Assembly: GCA_029204225.1 (NCBI GenBank)
Contig: CM055095.1
Span: forward strand, 46,574,510 to 46,638,509
Origin: Diphasiastrum complanatum
Taxonomy: Eukaryota > Streptophyta > Lycopodiopsida > Lycopodiales > Lycopodiaceae
Direction of reading: 5' to 3'
DNA length: 64,000 nucleotides
Under the pieces are notes generated by a model. That model had not been told where the DNA came from and made no database searches. It worked only from the letters and a program-made list of their open reading frames with translations. This document shows positions 23,365 to 35,242 of the stretch, piece by piece; position 1 is the stretch's first letter, and every line of letters begins with the position of its first letter. Position numbers and translations under genes: made by a program.

Positions 23365-24273
23365 TAACTTAGTTCGAGCATCAAGGAAGAGCTTTGACTT
23401 ATATATGGTTTTGTGATGCTAGGATCAAGAACTAGACCTTGGTGATATTAGCCTTGTCATAAATACTTGGGTCAAAGCCCAGGTGTCAATAATACTTGGG
23501 TCGGCCCACCAACTTAGGTTGGTTATGCACAAACAATGCTCATACATTTAGTCAAGATAGGTTGAAATGGGGTTTGCTGGACGATGGCCCCACACACTTG
23601 GTGCCTTAATATTGAGGCATCAACACCTATTGACTTTTCAAATTGATCCTATATTACAAGAGCCTAAGTCATATATGCCATGTTACACGATTGATATCAA
23701 AATTTTAAATATGATCTTATATCATGGAACCAACTAATTCCAAAAATAGGGAATTTCTCAATAACAAGACCTAGCTAGTATAAAAAATAGCAATATACTC
23801 CCAACATTGGTCTTGAGCACATGCAGTTTGCACAGCCATAACTAGAACTAGATAAGGCCCACAAAGAGTTCAAACTATAAGCTAATGGTAGATTGAGTTT
23901 CTTGAATGTGCTAACATATCTTGACTAGCTTTTTGCACATCCATGAAATTTGCACCTCTATTAATCATCATAAGTTCTTTTGGTCGTAAATTACAAGGTT
24001 CTTTAAGATTTTGCCATCATAGCATATAGGTCCATGTAATTAAAAATTGTCCTTTCAACAAGTCCTTGTGTTTTTCACCTATACCATATTATAAAGCTTA
24101 TAAGTCATAGAAGTCATAAGGCATGGCCCTAGTTTCGTGAACCCAATATGGACCTCATGGATCCATTCATGCCCAATTATGACATCGTTTGGTCAGTATG
24201 ACCTTTTTTAAATATTCCATTGAAAACTTATGAAACTTGAAAAGGAGCTTCTACATTCAAGTTGGAGATTGGT
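23365..24273. other. stretch without a recognised gene
   Basis: AT-rich sequence with no long open frame, up to the LTR that begins at 24274. Confidence 0.4.
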
Positions 24274-24622
24274 TGTTGCAGGCTCTACCTAGGCCCTACA
24301 CGCAACACGTTGACGTAGTCTGTGTTGGACAGAGCAGAAGAAGAGCTCCATTTTGACTAATAATAGTCGAAGGTGTCGAACAAGTTGAGTCGACTGGTTC
24401 GCCCTAGAGAAGATGTCGATGGAGTAGAAGTCGGGATGTCGATGGACTTAAGTCAACGTCGATGAAGGCGATTCTACTTCTGCTTCAATGTCTATATATT
24501 GCATATATTGTTCGACTTGTGTGAGTAAGACTGCATGCTACAATAGAGATTGAATATTTACATAGTATACTGGTACTCAGGAGATGAATTTAGATGAGTA
24601 GGAGTGAAGATTAACTCCAACA
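24274..24622 (-). repeat. minus-strand copia 3' LTR with polypurine tract
   Basis: On the plus strand it reads TGTTGCAGG...CTCCAACA. On the minus strand it therefore starts TGTTGGAG and follows AAAGGGGGG (24623-24631), a polypurine tract. The element body would lie to the right, but only about 60 bases of it remain before a plus-strand copia fragment begins. The interior is rich in GTCGA/TTCG words, like the LTR at 9883. Confidence 0.6.
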
Positions 24623-24683
24623 CCCCCCTTTAAGCTTAACTCTTAGGATCCTGAATGAATCTTAACAAGTTGCATAACACAAC

Positions 24684-25302
24684 ATGTTGTTTTTTTGTAC
24701 TTCAACTTCTGAACTGACTGATATGCTATGGCATTTCAGACTAGGCCATTTAAACCTCAAAAGTATTCAACAAATGTTAAAGATCTACCATCTACTAGCA
24801 AATCGACTTATCTTTGTGAAAGCTGTATTATCAGCAAACATGCCAGAAGTCTATTCAATTCTGATTCAGTCCATTCATCCAAAGGTTTGCTAGATCTTGT
24901 ACATAGTGACATTTGTGGCCCTATGCAGACTGTTTCCACCGGGGGAGCCATCTACTTTCTAACCTTTATTGATGATTTTTCTCAAAGAACTGTTACCTAC
25001 TTTTTGAAGCATTCAAATTTTTCAAATAGTTCAAGGCATCTGCTAAAAATCAGACACAGAGAAAAATCAAGGCTCTATGCACTGATGGAGGGGGAGAATT
25101 TATCTCCACTGAATTCAAGGAGTTCTACAAGGCAGATGGAATACACCAACAAGTTACAACTAGCTATTCACCTCAGTCCAATGATATAGCTAAAAGGAAG
25201 AATCGGACACTGATCGAAAGTCCGAAGAGCATGCTGGCCCATGACTCTCTTCCAAATTTTTTTTGGGCATAAGCTATCACGACTGCTGCCTAAATTCATC
25301 AA
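24684..25302 (+). pseudogene. copia GAG-pre-integrase and integrase core, broken
   Basis: LWHFRLGHLNLKSIQQM (the H..H part of the integrase finger) is followed, in another frame, by KGLLDLVHSDICGPM, with the first catalytic Asp region and TFIDDFSQRTVTYF. TDGGGEF (second Asp region) is in a third frame, then RKNRTLIE (Glu region) and FFWA, a stop and AITTAA. Several frameshifts. It stops abruptly at about 25295-25302, where a minus-strand copia integrase begins. Confidence 0.85.
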
Positions 25303-25759
25303 TAAAAGTTATAAAATACTTTGCATCCTTCAGCGAAGGATTTTTCATCGGGCCACAAATGTCTGAATGTACAACGTCTAGCAATCCTCTAGCATTATGT
25401 TGATGGCTTGATTTAAATGGTTTCTTAGTCTGTGTACCAACTAGACAGTCTTGACAAACAGGTAACTCGACTTTATCACGAGGATAGTCGAGATCAAGAA
25501 CAAGAGATTGTCTAGACATTTGTTGTATAGCAGCATGAATCAAGTGACCAAGTCTATAATGCCAAAGTAGACTTTTATTTGCATGAATAGAGGTATTGAG
25601 CGCCTGACTAGAGGCAGAAAAGCAATGACTTAATTTATACAAGTATCCATGTCTCTTTTCAAGTGCTAGGATCCTGCCTGTCCTATCAACTACTCTACAT
25701 TGATCACATTCGAATTCTACTCTATGTCCTAGATCTGTGATTCTGCATACAAAGAGCAT
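25277..25759 (-). pseudogene. copia GAG-pre-integrase and integrase start
   Basis: RITDLGHRVEFECDQC is the end of the protease region. LLWHYRLGHL...QQM and the C-x2-C pair CQDC form the integrase finger. RGLLDVVHSDICGPM and YFITFIDEF carry the first catalytic Asp region. The frame ends at the tail-to-tail junction, so the second Asp and the Glu are missing. Confidence 0.85.
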
Positions 25760-26206
25760 ATTCGTAGATAAATTTGGTACATACAGGACTTTAGAAAGTA
25801 GCTTAGACTGATCATTTGAAAAGCTTAATCTTATAGTACCTTTACCTTTAATAGCTTGTGTGCTATTGTCGCCAAGGTGAACATATTTCTAGGTACTGTA
25901 AGGTGTATAGGACTCTAAACAGCCAATGAGGCTGGTCATGTGCTGAGTGGCTCCGGAATCCAAGAACCAAGAATTGTCGTTGGATGCTCCTTGATGGCTG
26001 GTCATGAAGGCATCATGATCCACTTTTTGAATAGGCTGTGGAGCTTTTGCAGCTGCATTTGCCACTTGATTCGACTGCCCCTTGTTGTTGTTCTTCGCTT
26101 GCTATATCCGGCAGTCTTGAATTTCATGGTTGTTTCGCTTGCAGTATCTGCAGAATAGCTTCTTCTTTGTCTACAGATTCGATTGTTCTTTGTGCTGTGC
26201 TGGTTT
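25760..26206 (-). pseudogene. copia zinc knuckle and protease, several frames
   Basis: On the minus strand, CRYCKRNNHEIQDC (C-x2-C-x4-H-x4-C) lies at about 26109-26150. FLDSGATQHMTS follows with an intact D-S-G (25952-25960), then a match to GKGTIRLSF and LSKVLYVPNLSTN. Frame changes and stops break the region up. Confidence 0.75.
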
Positions 26207-26878
26207 CTAGTCTGGCTTTGATTGCTTTGGGCCTTTCTTCTTCTTCTGCTTATTCGTGATCTTGTTGGTGTATAAAGTGTGAGAATCAGCTGAGGAACTT
26301 GAGGCTTCGTTCCTCCACGTGTCTTCCTGCAACAACATAGTTATGACATTTGAAAGAGTCAGTTTTGGATGAGTCGTGATGATCATCACCCAACTGTCAT
26401 ATGAGCTTGGCAAGCTTGTAAGCAGTTGCATTACTACGTCTTGATCATCTATGACAAATCTGATAGTGGCCATTTGCCTTAGCAAGTTCTTGAATTGGTT
26501 AATGTGATTCTACAAAAAATCAACATTCGCCATCTTGAGGGAGTAAAATCTCTTCCTAAGATGTAGCTTGGAAGCTATATTTTGCACTTCGTATAGTGTG
26601 CTCAAGATGTCCCAAACTTCTTTCGATGTCTGGGCCTCGGATACATAGCCGATCTGGGTATCCGTAATGTTGAGGATGATCAGCGCGAAAGCCTTTCCAT
26701 CCTTCAGCTTCCATCTGGTGATTGCTGCGTCGTCTGCTTCGGGTTTTCCTTCTGCACCTATAACAACGTCATACAATTCTTTAGCCATTACTATAGTTTT
26801 CATCTTAAATTTCCACAGATAATAATTGGCTTCATCAAGCTTGTCCATGATGGGACTAACTTTCCCTTGGAAATCCAT
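26207..26878 (-). pseudogene. copia gag with one internal stop
   Basis: Two frames, 26878-26510 and 26485-26207, are in phase and separated by a TAG. The first has LDEANYYLWKFKMKTIVMA, WKLKDGKAFALIILNIT and AQTSKEVWDILSTLYE. The second has INQFKNLLRQMATI and LLTSLPSSYDSWV. These are the hallmarks of the copia gag (UBN2/DUF4219 type), the particle protein. The tail is Lys-rich, as expected before the zinc knuckle. Confidence 0.85.
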
Positions 26879-27020
26879 GTGGAAGATTAGTCTAAGTGAT
26901 AGGAAAAACTATCAGTGACTTCAGTATGAAAATCTGGTATAGAATTACAGAACAAGAAGACAATTACTCTATCGGCTAGTAGAGTCTTGTACTGTGGAAG
27001 CTTATCAGTCTACGAAAATT

Positions 27021-27032
27021 GCTTTGATACCA
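27021..27032 (-). other. primer-binding site of the minus-strand copia
   Basis: On the minus strand TGGTATCAAAGC follows the LTR end CCAACA directly. One base differs from the usual TGGTATCAGAGC. Confidence 0.85.
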
Positions 27033-28134
27033 TGTTGGAAGAAAGAGGGGTGTGTGAGTGTGAGAGACAAAACAAAATAGCTCGAAAAGAAAACGAACAC
27101 GAGAAATAAGTGAACTTGAAACTCGAACGAGAAACGAACTCGAACGGAATGTGTTTGTGCGCAGCGGAATGAGCTATATTACTACTTCCCTAAGCATGAC
27201 TACGCCTATCAGAAACAAACAGAACATAGTGATAAAAATCACAGTCATTCTGATTACGTAGCCAAACATTAACAAAACACCAGAAGAATAATTTGTCGTG
27301 AATATCTAGACAAATGATTAGTCGTGAATGATTCGCGAAAGAGCTAGACTGAGTTCAATTGATAATCAGTCGCGAATGATTCGCAAAAGGCAAGACTAAA
27401 TATTAGTTGTCAACAACTAGACTAATAATAACTCGCTAAGAACAGATTACCAGATTGAGCAATAAGAAAAATCAGACAGAATGAAGATTAAACATAGCAA
27501 TATTGACACAAATTTGAACACAAAACAAAGAGCTGTTATCAGATTAAATATAACAAAAATATACATGTCAATAATGCGGTAGAGCACAAGACAATAGAGG
27601 ACGAAACAACATGCTCTACAAAGCTAATTCAATCTGTAAAAGAAATGAACCTATTACTTACAAATAAAGAATCAACACGCAAGGCATCTACTTCATCTAT
27701 CTCTAATAAGTTTCTGATGCTATATTTACACACACTTGTTCTCTTGATCTCTCTCATCTAAATAAATACGCAAATGGTATTCAGTATATATATATACACA
27801 GTGTTACAGGTGTGTAGATGAAGAATGTACAAAGTGGATGTGCTGTCTGTAGGAGATCGTGGGTGGCTGTTGTTGTTGTCAAGTCTGTTAGCACAGTTGC
27901 ATGGGGTGAGCGTGAAAAGGGCCGTGACGTCAGTTTTTGCTGAGATGAATGTTGGTGAAGATTTTGTCTTTTCTTCGCTTGTGAGATTTACTTGTATTCA
28001 AAGAGTCGCGTTTTATTCTTCTGTCTTATTTTACATGTAAATATGCACACTGTGCGACAACGTGAGTAAAAATGCAGCATAAATGGAGGCAAATTAAATT
28101 GGGATTTAGGAGAGTAGAGGAGATAAATCCAACA
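27033..28134 (-). repeat. minus-strand copia 5' LTR, about 1.1 kb
   Basis: Plus-strand ends are TGTTGGAAG (27033) and AAATCCAACA (28134), giving TGTTGG..CCAACA inverted ends. The left end abuts the primer-binding site. The right end abuts a gypsy integrase frame, so this is probably the insertion point. A run of TATATATATATA at 27787-27798 would be the TATA region on the minus strand. The far border rests on end symmetry only. Confidence 0.65.
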
Positions 28135-28782
28135 AGTTTGCTTACAATAGTAGAAAACTTTCTGCTAAAGGTTATAGTTTGTTTATATTGATGTACAGTT
28201 TTCAACCTAGATCTCCAGTGAACGTGGAGACGAAGTCTATTAAAATTCAGAAAGTTGCAGATTTCATTCATGATATGCAAGAAATGTTGCAAGTGGCACG
28301 TGATAGTATCTGTAGTGCTCAGGATAGAGCTAAGCACTATGCCGATTTTAAGAGGTCTCCCAGGGATTTTAAAGTTGATGACTGGGTATATCTTAGAAGT
28401 TCAAAAGATTCTAAGACTATGCGTATGGATAAGCATTATAAGTTGGCTATCAGATATTGTGGACCTCGGATTATAAGAAAAATTGATTCTTTAGCTTACG
28501 AACTTGATCTTCAGGATAAGTCGACTGCTCACCCAATGTTTCATGTAAGCTTGTTAAAACTAAGTTTACATGAAGGTGATGTAGTTGGATCTGATGAGGA
28601 TCTTATCCACTTGGAGAATTTATCACTTAGTGCACCTTTGGAACCTAAAAGAGTGCTCAGAATCAAAGATAAACAATTGAGAAATCGTTCTATTTCTGAG
28701 TAGGTGGAAGGGTCGGATTGAGGATGATGATTCGTGGGAAATGGTTGAAAGCATAAAGAAGAACTTCCCTAGTTTCCACTTC
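28135..28782 (+). pseudogene. gypsy chromovirus integrase end and chromodomain
   Basis: Begins mid-integrase (FAYNSR, then YSLFILMYSFQPRSPV) and continues FIHDMQEMLQVARDSICSAQDRAKHYAD, DWVYLRSSKDS, LAIRYCGPRII and AHPMFHVSLLKLSLHEGD. A frameshift near 28690 splits the chromodomain; the next frame reads SRWKGRIEDDDSWEMVESIK and ends TGA at 28782. It is related to the fragment at 10.7-11.9 kb and was probably cut by the copia LTR at its left edge. Confidence 0.85.
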
Positions 28783-28799
28783 TGAGGACATAAGTAGTT

Positions 28800-28813
28800 C
28801 AAGGGGGGAAGAA
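28800..28813 (+). other. polypurine tract of the gypsy fragment
   Basis: AAGGGGGGAAGAA lies directly ahead of the LTR start TGTTACG. Confidence 0.85.
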
Positions 28814-29263
28814 TGTTACGTCTATGTCCTGTATGTGGGATTCGGGATAATTCATGACATGGATAGCCGATACTCCGATGTATAAGGTTATTAGTCATGC
28901 CACGTCATTCCGAGCTTGTCCAATAATTTACTTAATAATCTTATGAGTGCCCAGGTACTCTAATTGGATCTATGGAGCTTTTGCATGGTGATTGATAGCT
29001 TTTGTGCAAGAATAGGAGGTCAAATGATTTTGATAGGATTGGAGGGATCTTAGAGAGAATATTCTCTAACTTCTGGAGAGTATATATCCTATAGGAACTC
29101 ACCCATCGCCTCATAGTTTTTTCTTATTTCAGAAGCCATGACCCCCTCCTCTCTTTCATTCAGTCACCTTGGCTTGGGGGTGAAGTGGTAAGGGTTTTGA
29201 CTAGCCATTTCTTGTTGGTTGGGTGGTTTTGCTCCACAGGTGTCCTTTTGGTTGCATGTAACA
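28814..29263 (+). repeat. gypsy 3' LTR, about 450 bp
   Basis: Starts TGTTACGTC after the polypurine tract; CATGTAACA at 29263 gives matching ends (TGTTAC / GTAACA). No partner LTR is in the window, so the end is inferred. Confidence 0.7.
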
Positions 29264-32200
29264 AGATTTAAGGAGATTTTCACTTGGCAATCGTAATAGA
29301 TAGAGTGGCAGATAATTGGTGGCTAGTGATTAGGGTTGTGTCTATTGTGATTTCTTGGTTGTAAATTGCGTCAAAAGATAATAATAGGAAGGGGGATTTA
29401 GATCTAAATACCAAATCCTTCTCACAACCTCAAAAACTAGAAAAAAAAATTGATCCAAAAACATCTAGTTTATGCAAAAACAACAAAAAAGAGTCTACAA
29501 CATGCTATTAAACTCAATATCTTGAAACTCTACTCAAAGAAACCAAACTTGCATGCCAACTCAGATTGTTCTATGAAACCTCCAACTGTAATTGTGAGGA
29601 TTAGTTTCGAATGGATTTGTAGAAAAAACATCCCCTCCCCCGCCCCCTTAAAAAAAGAAAAAATCCCTCATAAAAAATTGACATCCATTTTAAGTGGCTC
29701 CAAAATATCTAAAAAATCTTAAAAAGGTAAAAAATAACAAAAAAATTCCCCGCTATTCTCACTAGAGCTATTTTTCATTGTTTCATAACTTCATACAACC
29801 TCGCAAATGTTCACTTCAAATAAAAATTTCCTTGTGAAAGTTCTAGTCATCCAACATTGCATTTGAGCTACAAGAACCCTCACAGTTCTCAAAATGAAGA
29901 AATAACCATTTTTGATCCTCGTTGATCCTACTACAACTATTTTGTTGTTGGTTCCTAGCTAAGAGCTTGTTTGCAAAGGTTAATACCACAAATAAAGTCT
30001 ATATGAAGATTATATTAATTTTTTAGTACATTTTTCACAAAGAAAAGAGACCCCTTGTAGAGCTGCTATCAATTTTTCTGCCTCACCTTCGCAGAACCCT
30101 CGCAAAATATTATCAGTTACAGAAAAAACATCCTGTCAAATATGCAAAGGTTAGTAATCGTGAGAGATATTTGTAAAGAAATTATTGTAATTAGCCTTTT
30201 TTGCAAGCCCAAACAGACCTATTCCTCGTTGAGTAGAACCCTTGTGTGAGAACTCACCTAGCTAATTTAGAACACTAAACAATTAGTGAAGGGTTTGGAT
30301 TGAAATCTTTGCCATTTTGAAGTAGCTAAGAAGGGGGTAGGGCCTTCCCCAAGAATAAAAAGGCATCTCTTGTATTCATTTTCCATGTTCAATCAAGAAG
30401 GGAAATTGATGTGGAGACTTTGTCTCTTATCTCTGTCTCTCTCTTTATCTTTCCATATTTTGCACTTTACTTATGCTTGTTTGTTTAATTTGCTTGCTAA
30501 TGTGGTGGCGATTTTTAAGAAAGAAGAGAGAGGGAAGGGGCAAACTATCTCCCTTGCATCTATTGTGTTGCTTCTTGTGGTTAACTAGGTGGTTAGATAG
30601 TGGTATTGAGTTAGGAATCCTCTAAGGTTTGCTAATCCAATTGAGGGAAGGCACTTACTATCTTGGAAATGAAATCCTCCCAAACTTCTTGCAAAACTAA
30701 CACTCGCATGGTCATGGCATCTCTTCTTTTTCCAAGATTTAAAAGCTATTTTTAAAATTTAAGATGTGCAAGAAATGATTCATGAATTACCATTTAGTGG
30801 GTAGCCTTCAAGTCCTCCAACATCATAGTTCAAAAATTGGAATCATGAATCATTCTGATTTATTGATTATTGTTGTAGCCTCCAATTTAGCCAGTCACCA
30901 CATGTCCACTGTAGTAGCTACACTACTTCACGGTCGTCACTCACACAGTTGATAGAACTGATATGTGTATATACATAATCGTAACACACAAGAGTGTATA
31001 TAAGACATCAGAGTCAATCAGTGGCGGCATGAATATCAGAGTTCCTCCGTGAACTCCTTTGTATCAAACTATCTGATTCCATAGAATCAGAGATTTTAGA
31101 GAGAGTCAATGTAATTCAAGAAGTAGAGATAGTATTCAATTGTAACTAGCATAGTAAGTTCACAACACATTGTGCTCTACTACTGTGAACCATTCTTGGG
31201 CACAGGATTGTAATCTGATTGTTGTATTCACAGCAGCTTAATGCAAATTTTTTTTTTTTATGTATGTTTTACACTGACGAATGCTTTCTAACAATTCTTT
31301 TATCTTCTAATGATACTCGTTCCATGACTCATTCAGAATATCTATCTCAAAGGAAGCATGGCTATCATAGATGCCTACCTGTTTCGATTGTTGATGAGCT
31401 TCTTGCTGCACAATAATGTCTTCAAGGCATAGTTGGGATGAAATGGTTGCTTGGGCATCATGGGTGGATGTTTGGACACGAATGGCTTCAAGGTGGGGGA
31501 TGATCATGGATAAGGTTGAATTTCGAATATTCAGTTGTTGGCCTACTTTTGATCTTAGTGTACAAACCAAGATTAGACTTACTTATACAGACATATTTGG
31601 ACATAATGTTAAGATTAAAACTTCATTCCATCTGATCCAATCAACGGAATCTTAAATTAATCTTTACCACCTCTATCCATAATCATCAACATCTAACAGT
31701 CCAACACACTCAAAACTCCTCTAGTTCTAGATTATCCAAAACAATCACTAGAGATTTCCTCTATTCCCACTGGATAGTTCCACCATTGCACAACATACTA
31801 GATTCCACAAAAGAAATCTATGCAACTGGTTGATCCCATGAAAGTCTTATTCCTGTCATTTTCTTTTCTCCCTTTAAAAAGATTTTCCATAATTTCAATT
31901 AAAAAGTTCTCAGGAGACAACGTATAAGATATCAAAGATTCGAAAAAGTCAGTAATGAGTATCCAATACTATTACAACCCAAAAATTTTCCTCAAAATCA
32001 TAAAATACCTTATCTTAAGTGATAAAAACATTACTCTCAATAATCAACTATCAAATAGAGATAATTATATGGGCTCAAGAAGTCTAAGTTCCACATAATC
32101 AGTTGAAAACATCAATTGATTCTAAGCTATATTCACAAAACTGAAATGGAAGCATAAATTTATATAACTTTAACAATCCTTCAGAACCTAGTTCTACACT

Positions 32201-32595
32201 AGAAGGAATTATATGAATCTCAATTCAATTGTCTCATATTAAAGAGTTTTCTAAAAAGTAGAGGCTTAAATTAAAAGAGAAATAGTTTTTAAAGGTTTCC
32301 AATTTTGAATTTATGAGATACCATTTAGGGATTCGGATCTATATCTCATAACCTCTCCAAATACCCTAAACAAGTTTAACCAATGGTTTCAACTATTAGC
32401 ATTATCAATGTAAACACTAACCACTGGTCTACAAATCTTTTGAAATCATTGATGTCCCATACCATCAGTTTTCTCTCCAAGAAAGTTCTTTGCTTTTAGA
32501 TCTGCTCAACAAAAAATTAAAAAGATTATCTAACCATCCTATATACAAATCTAAGATCTGATCTTCAAGAAGATCTATAATCGCATCTTAGACGG
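29264..32595. other. stretch without a recognised gene
   Basis: AT-rich, with short frames only (largest about 90 codons at 29450-29722, 31307-31570 and 31416-31655). None has known domains. The right part (about 31.6-32.6 kb) lies inside the minus-strand LTR element whose primer-binding site is at 32596, but no gag or pol was recognised there. Confidence 0.4.
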
Positions 32596-32607
32596 GCTCT
32601 GATACCA
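32596..32607 (-). other. minus-strand primer-binding site
   Basis: The plus strand reads GCTCTGATACCA, the complement of TGGTATCAGAGC, one base from the LTR end TGTAAAGACC. Confidence 0.75.
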
Positions 32608-32608
32608 A

Positions 32609-33111
32609 TGTAAAGACCACTAGGGAAATCCCCTAATATGAGGATAGGAAAACACAACAAGAGAGACTATGGAGAAAAACCACCCAACCAAACCTAGATC
32701 CCTCATGGAGAATTCTCTTGGATCTAGCGCCCAAGTCATGCCATGTGATAGCAAGTGGAGAAGAGCTCAACTGGTAACCTAGACCAAGTCGTCGATGGGA
32801 TAAACTCTACCTCAATTTATAGAGAGTAGGATCATGTGCATGAACCCTTGCAATCTCCATGCAGGTCAACTATAAATAAGTCACAATTCTTCATGCGTTC
32901 CTCCTACCTATATCCGTCAGACTTACATGCACTACTCCATATGTCTCAAATAGGCTATCTGGGTCCTCTCAAGGTCATTAGTCACCAACATGCCTCGACG
33001 TCAAAATAAATCTAGGCATGACCAATATCTCGAAAACTGGAGGGCCGGTCTACCATATGAAAGAATATTCCATGTCCTTAGTGGAATATGGCCGTAATAG
33101 TGTATGTACAA
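32609..33111 (-). repeat. minus-strand 5' LTR, approximate
   Basis: Begins TGTAAAGACC next to the primer-binding site. TGTATGTACA at 33102-33111 gives TGTA/TACA ends and a 503-bp length. Only the left border is firm. No coding region of the element was identified to the left, so it may be non-autonomous. Confidence 0.5.
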
Positions 33112-33979
33112 AAGTATTTATAAAAATAAAAGGAAAAATAAAAAAAGAGAATCGAGAGAACGGTGAAAAAAACAAGAAAAATGAAAGTGAGTCCATGAAT
33201 GTTTTTTGTTGAACTTATTTTTTTTTTTTTCTTTCTTTTGTAGGATATAGATGATGGATCAACTGCTCATTAAGCCTGTTCAATCTATTTGCCCTTCTTA
33301 TATTTGGCATCTCAATTTTGGCGGTGGTTTCCCAAATATCCTTTGTTTTTCACCCAATTGATTCTTGTAAATTGTTATGGCTCTCCATCACTGCTCTTTG
33401 CATACCCATGCAAGTCTTGTTGTGCCAAACGGTTGTCCACACATTGAATTATGAAACCATCGTCGATGATTTCCCTGAAATCACTGAAACTGCAAGTTTC
33501 TCTCGCAATTTTTGCTAGATTTCTGATCGTTCTGAACAAATATCCAAAGCTCTGATCGAAGGAACTTTGTTGTCTCCTGCCATCCATACTACCGATACCT
33601 TGTATGGAGTCCTCTCTCCTGAGTGGATCGTTGTGATCCTAGCATCATTTTAGGTCAAATCACTTGGAGGAGGCCAATTTTTTAAACCACTTACTGGAAT
33701 GTGGAGAAAAAAATTGCTCATGATTGTAGATGCTATATTCTTCTAGATAATATATCAAGATTCTAGCTTTTGCATATAGATTTTGTTTGATTCAATATTT
33801 TGCATTTTTGGAGTAATCCTAAATTTGATAGGATCTCTTGATTTTAAGTTGTTGGACTTTTTCAAGAGTGTGTTTAAATTTTAGGTGTTGCCAAAAGGTC
33901 CACATATTGTGTTTAGATCTATTGTGGCTGAAAGCATTTTTTGGTGGTACAAAAAAAGAACCCATTTTCCATAGTACCT
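33112..33979. other. stretch without a recognised gene
   Basis: Contains a 66-codon frame (33318-33518) and other short frames without recognisable domains. The last bases (ATAGTACCTTTTGG) already belong to the GGTAC-motif region. Confidence 0.4.
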
Positions 33980-33984
33980 TTTGG

Positions 33985-34652
33985 TGTCAAATTTTAGAGT
34001 TTATGGACTGAAATTGATCTACAAATGATCACAAAGAGTGATTGGTAGCTTGGGATCTTGATCTATATAAAGACTAGCTTCCAAATCTAGCTTCTACTTG
34101 ACAATCTTTGTGTTTCCAAGCAAGAACAATAAAAAAAGATGATCCACGGCTTCACACGTGTGAAGTACAGCTACTACACGGCCTGATAACAGAGAAATAG
34201 TTTACTTATCATTTACAAAGCATTCATCCACAAAGAAAGTGCTTAAGAGAGTCAAAACACAATGATAGCTTCACAAACCAAGATTTCTCACCATCAGCTC
34301 AATAATGGATCCATCATGGATCAAGTACAAATTCACCATAATCTCTCTCTAAGCTGCATCTAGCACGTGTAGGACAACTCATTGTACTTATCCATATCCA
34401 CTTTAGATAAGATCTATCAAGTTTGCCACATCATCCATTCGTGGTTTGTGTTGACCTTCTAGATTCCTACATTCTAGGACCTAACTCCTATAATTTAGGA
34501 GATGTCATATTAGACTCAAATGAAAGCTAATCAAAATAGATCTGAATATTACAAGTGTCATTTCACACATGTGGATAGGTCCTCACACATGTGGATCCAC
34601 ATAGATGTCTAATATTCATCAAAAACCATGTGAAAATTGCTAAATTCTAACA
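33985..34652. mobile_element. solo LTR, 668 bp, with target duplication TTTGG
   Basis: The ends are TGTCAAATTTTAG and ATTCTAACA. TTTGG stands on both sides (33980-33984, 34653-34657). The same sequence in the opposite orientation forms the flanks of the element at 49771-52898. CACACGTGTG lies at about 34163, and TATATAAAG at about 34067 reads rightward. The direction of the parent element is not settled. The target is a TTTGGTAG word of the surrounding GGTAC-motif DNA. Confidence 0.8.
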
Positions 34653-34867
34653 TTTGGTAGTATATGTCAATCTTTGTGGATTTTATTACTCACAATTTAT
34701 ATTTCCGATACAATACTTATGGTTATACATTTCTCACTTTTTGGAAGAAGTGATAGGTACCACGAGTTAATGCAATGAAGGCGTCCTTGACAATCATCAG
34801 CATACTCATCACATGGGCCTATTTTATCTAATTTGAATTTGGATAATAAATGTTTTGCCCTCCAAAT

Positions 34868-35240
34868 GATCAATTCAATGCTATCCTTGCTTTCTGCTAT
34901 CAGTGAATATATCGTTGCTTTCTGCTACGCTCAGGTCATATTGCTATCTTGCTTTCTGCTATCAGTTCTTCTGATATCTTGCTTTCTGCTACGATTGCTT
35001 TCTGCTATAAGTGAACATATCATTTGATATGACCAGTTTACATGGCTATCAATTCATCTGCTATCTTGCTTTCTGATATCTTGCTTTCTACTACGATTGC
35101 TTTCTGCTATCAATTAATTCCAATTTGTTTTCTTGCTTTCTTGCTATTTTTTCGGTTCATTGCTATCGTTCCTTTCAGCTCTCACAACATTTCTATCGTT
35201 GCTTTCTGTTGTCGTTGCTTTCTCGATCATCTGCTATAAA
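34868..35240 (+). repeat. cluster of TTGCTTTCTGCTAT words upstream of a gene
   Basis: About ten copies of TTGCTTTCTGCTAT or close variants (TTGCTTTCTGCTACG, TTGCTTTCTACTACG, TTGCTTTCTGTTGTC) occur at uneven spacing over 370 bases. They end just before the first ATG of the gene at 35243. Pyrimidine-rich; it could be a degenerate minisatellite or a promoter/leader element. Confidence 0.7.
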
Positions 35241-35242
35241 AG

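Larger units (their letters stand above)
25296..28134 (-). mobile_element. minus-strand copia element, 5' part with LTR
   Basis: Reading leftward from 28134: a 5' LTR, a primer-binding site, gag, zinc knuckle, protease, GAG-pre-integrase and the start of the integrase. The element then ends at the junction with the plus-strand copia. RT, RNase H and 3' LTR are absent. The zinc knuckle (CRYCKRNNHEIQDC) and protease closely resemble those of the copia at 7.4-10.7 kb, so the two belong to one lineage. Confidence 0.85.

Noticed and set aside
27825-28040. 71-codon plus-strand frame inside the copia LTR
   Set aside because: It lies wholly inside the minus-strand LTR and shows no domain.
30871-31235. 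Possible solo LTR starting TGTTGTAGCC
   Set aside because: No matching end, primer-binding site or target duplication could be found.
35234-35242. TATAAAAG as TATA box of the 35.2 kb gene
   Set aside because: It lies directly against the ATG, leaving no room for a transcript start and leader; possible only if translation begins elsewhere.
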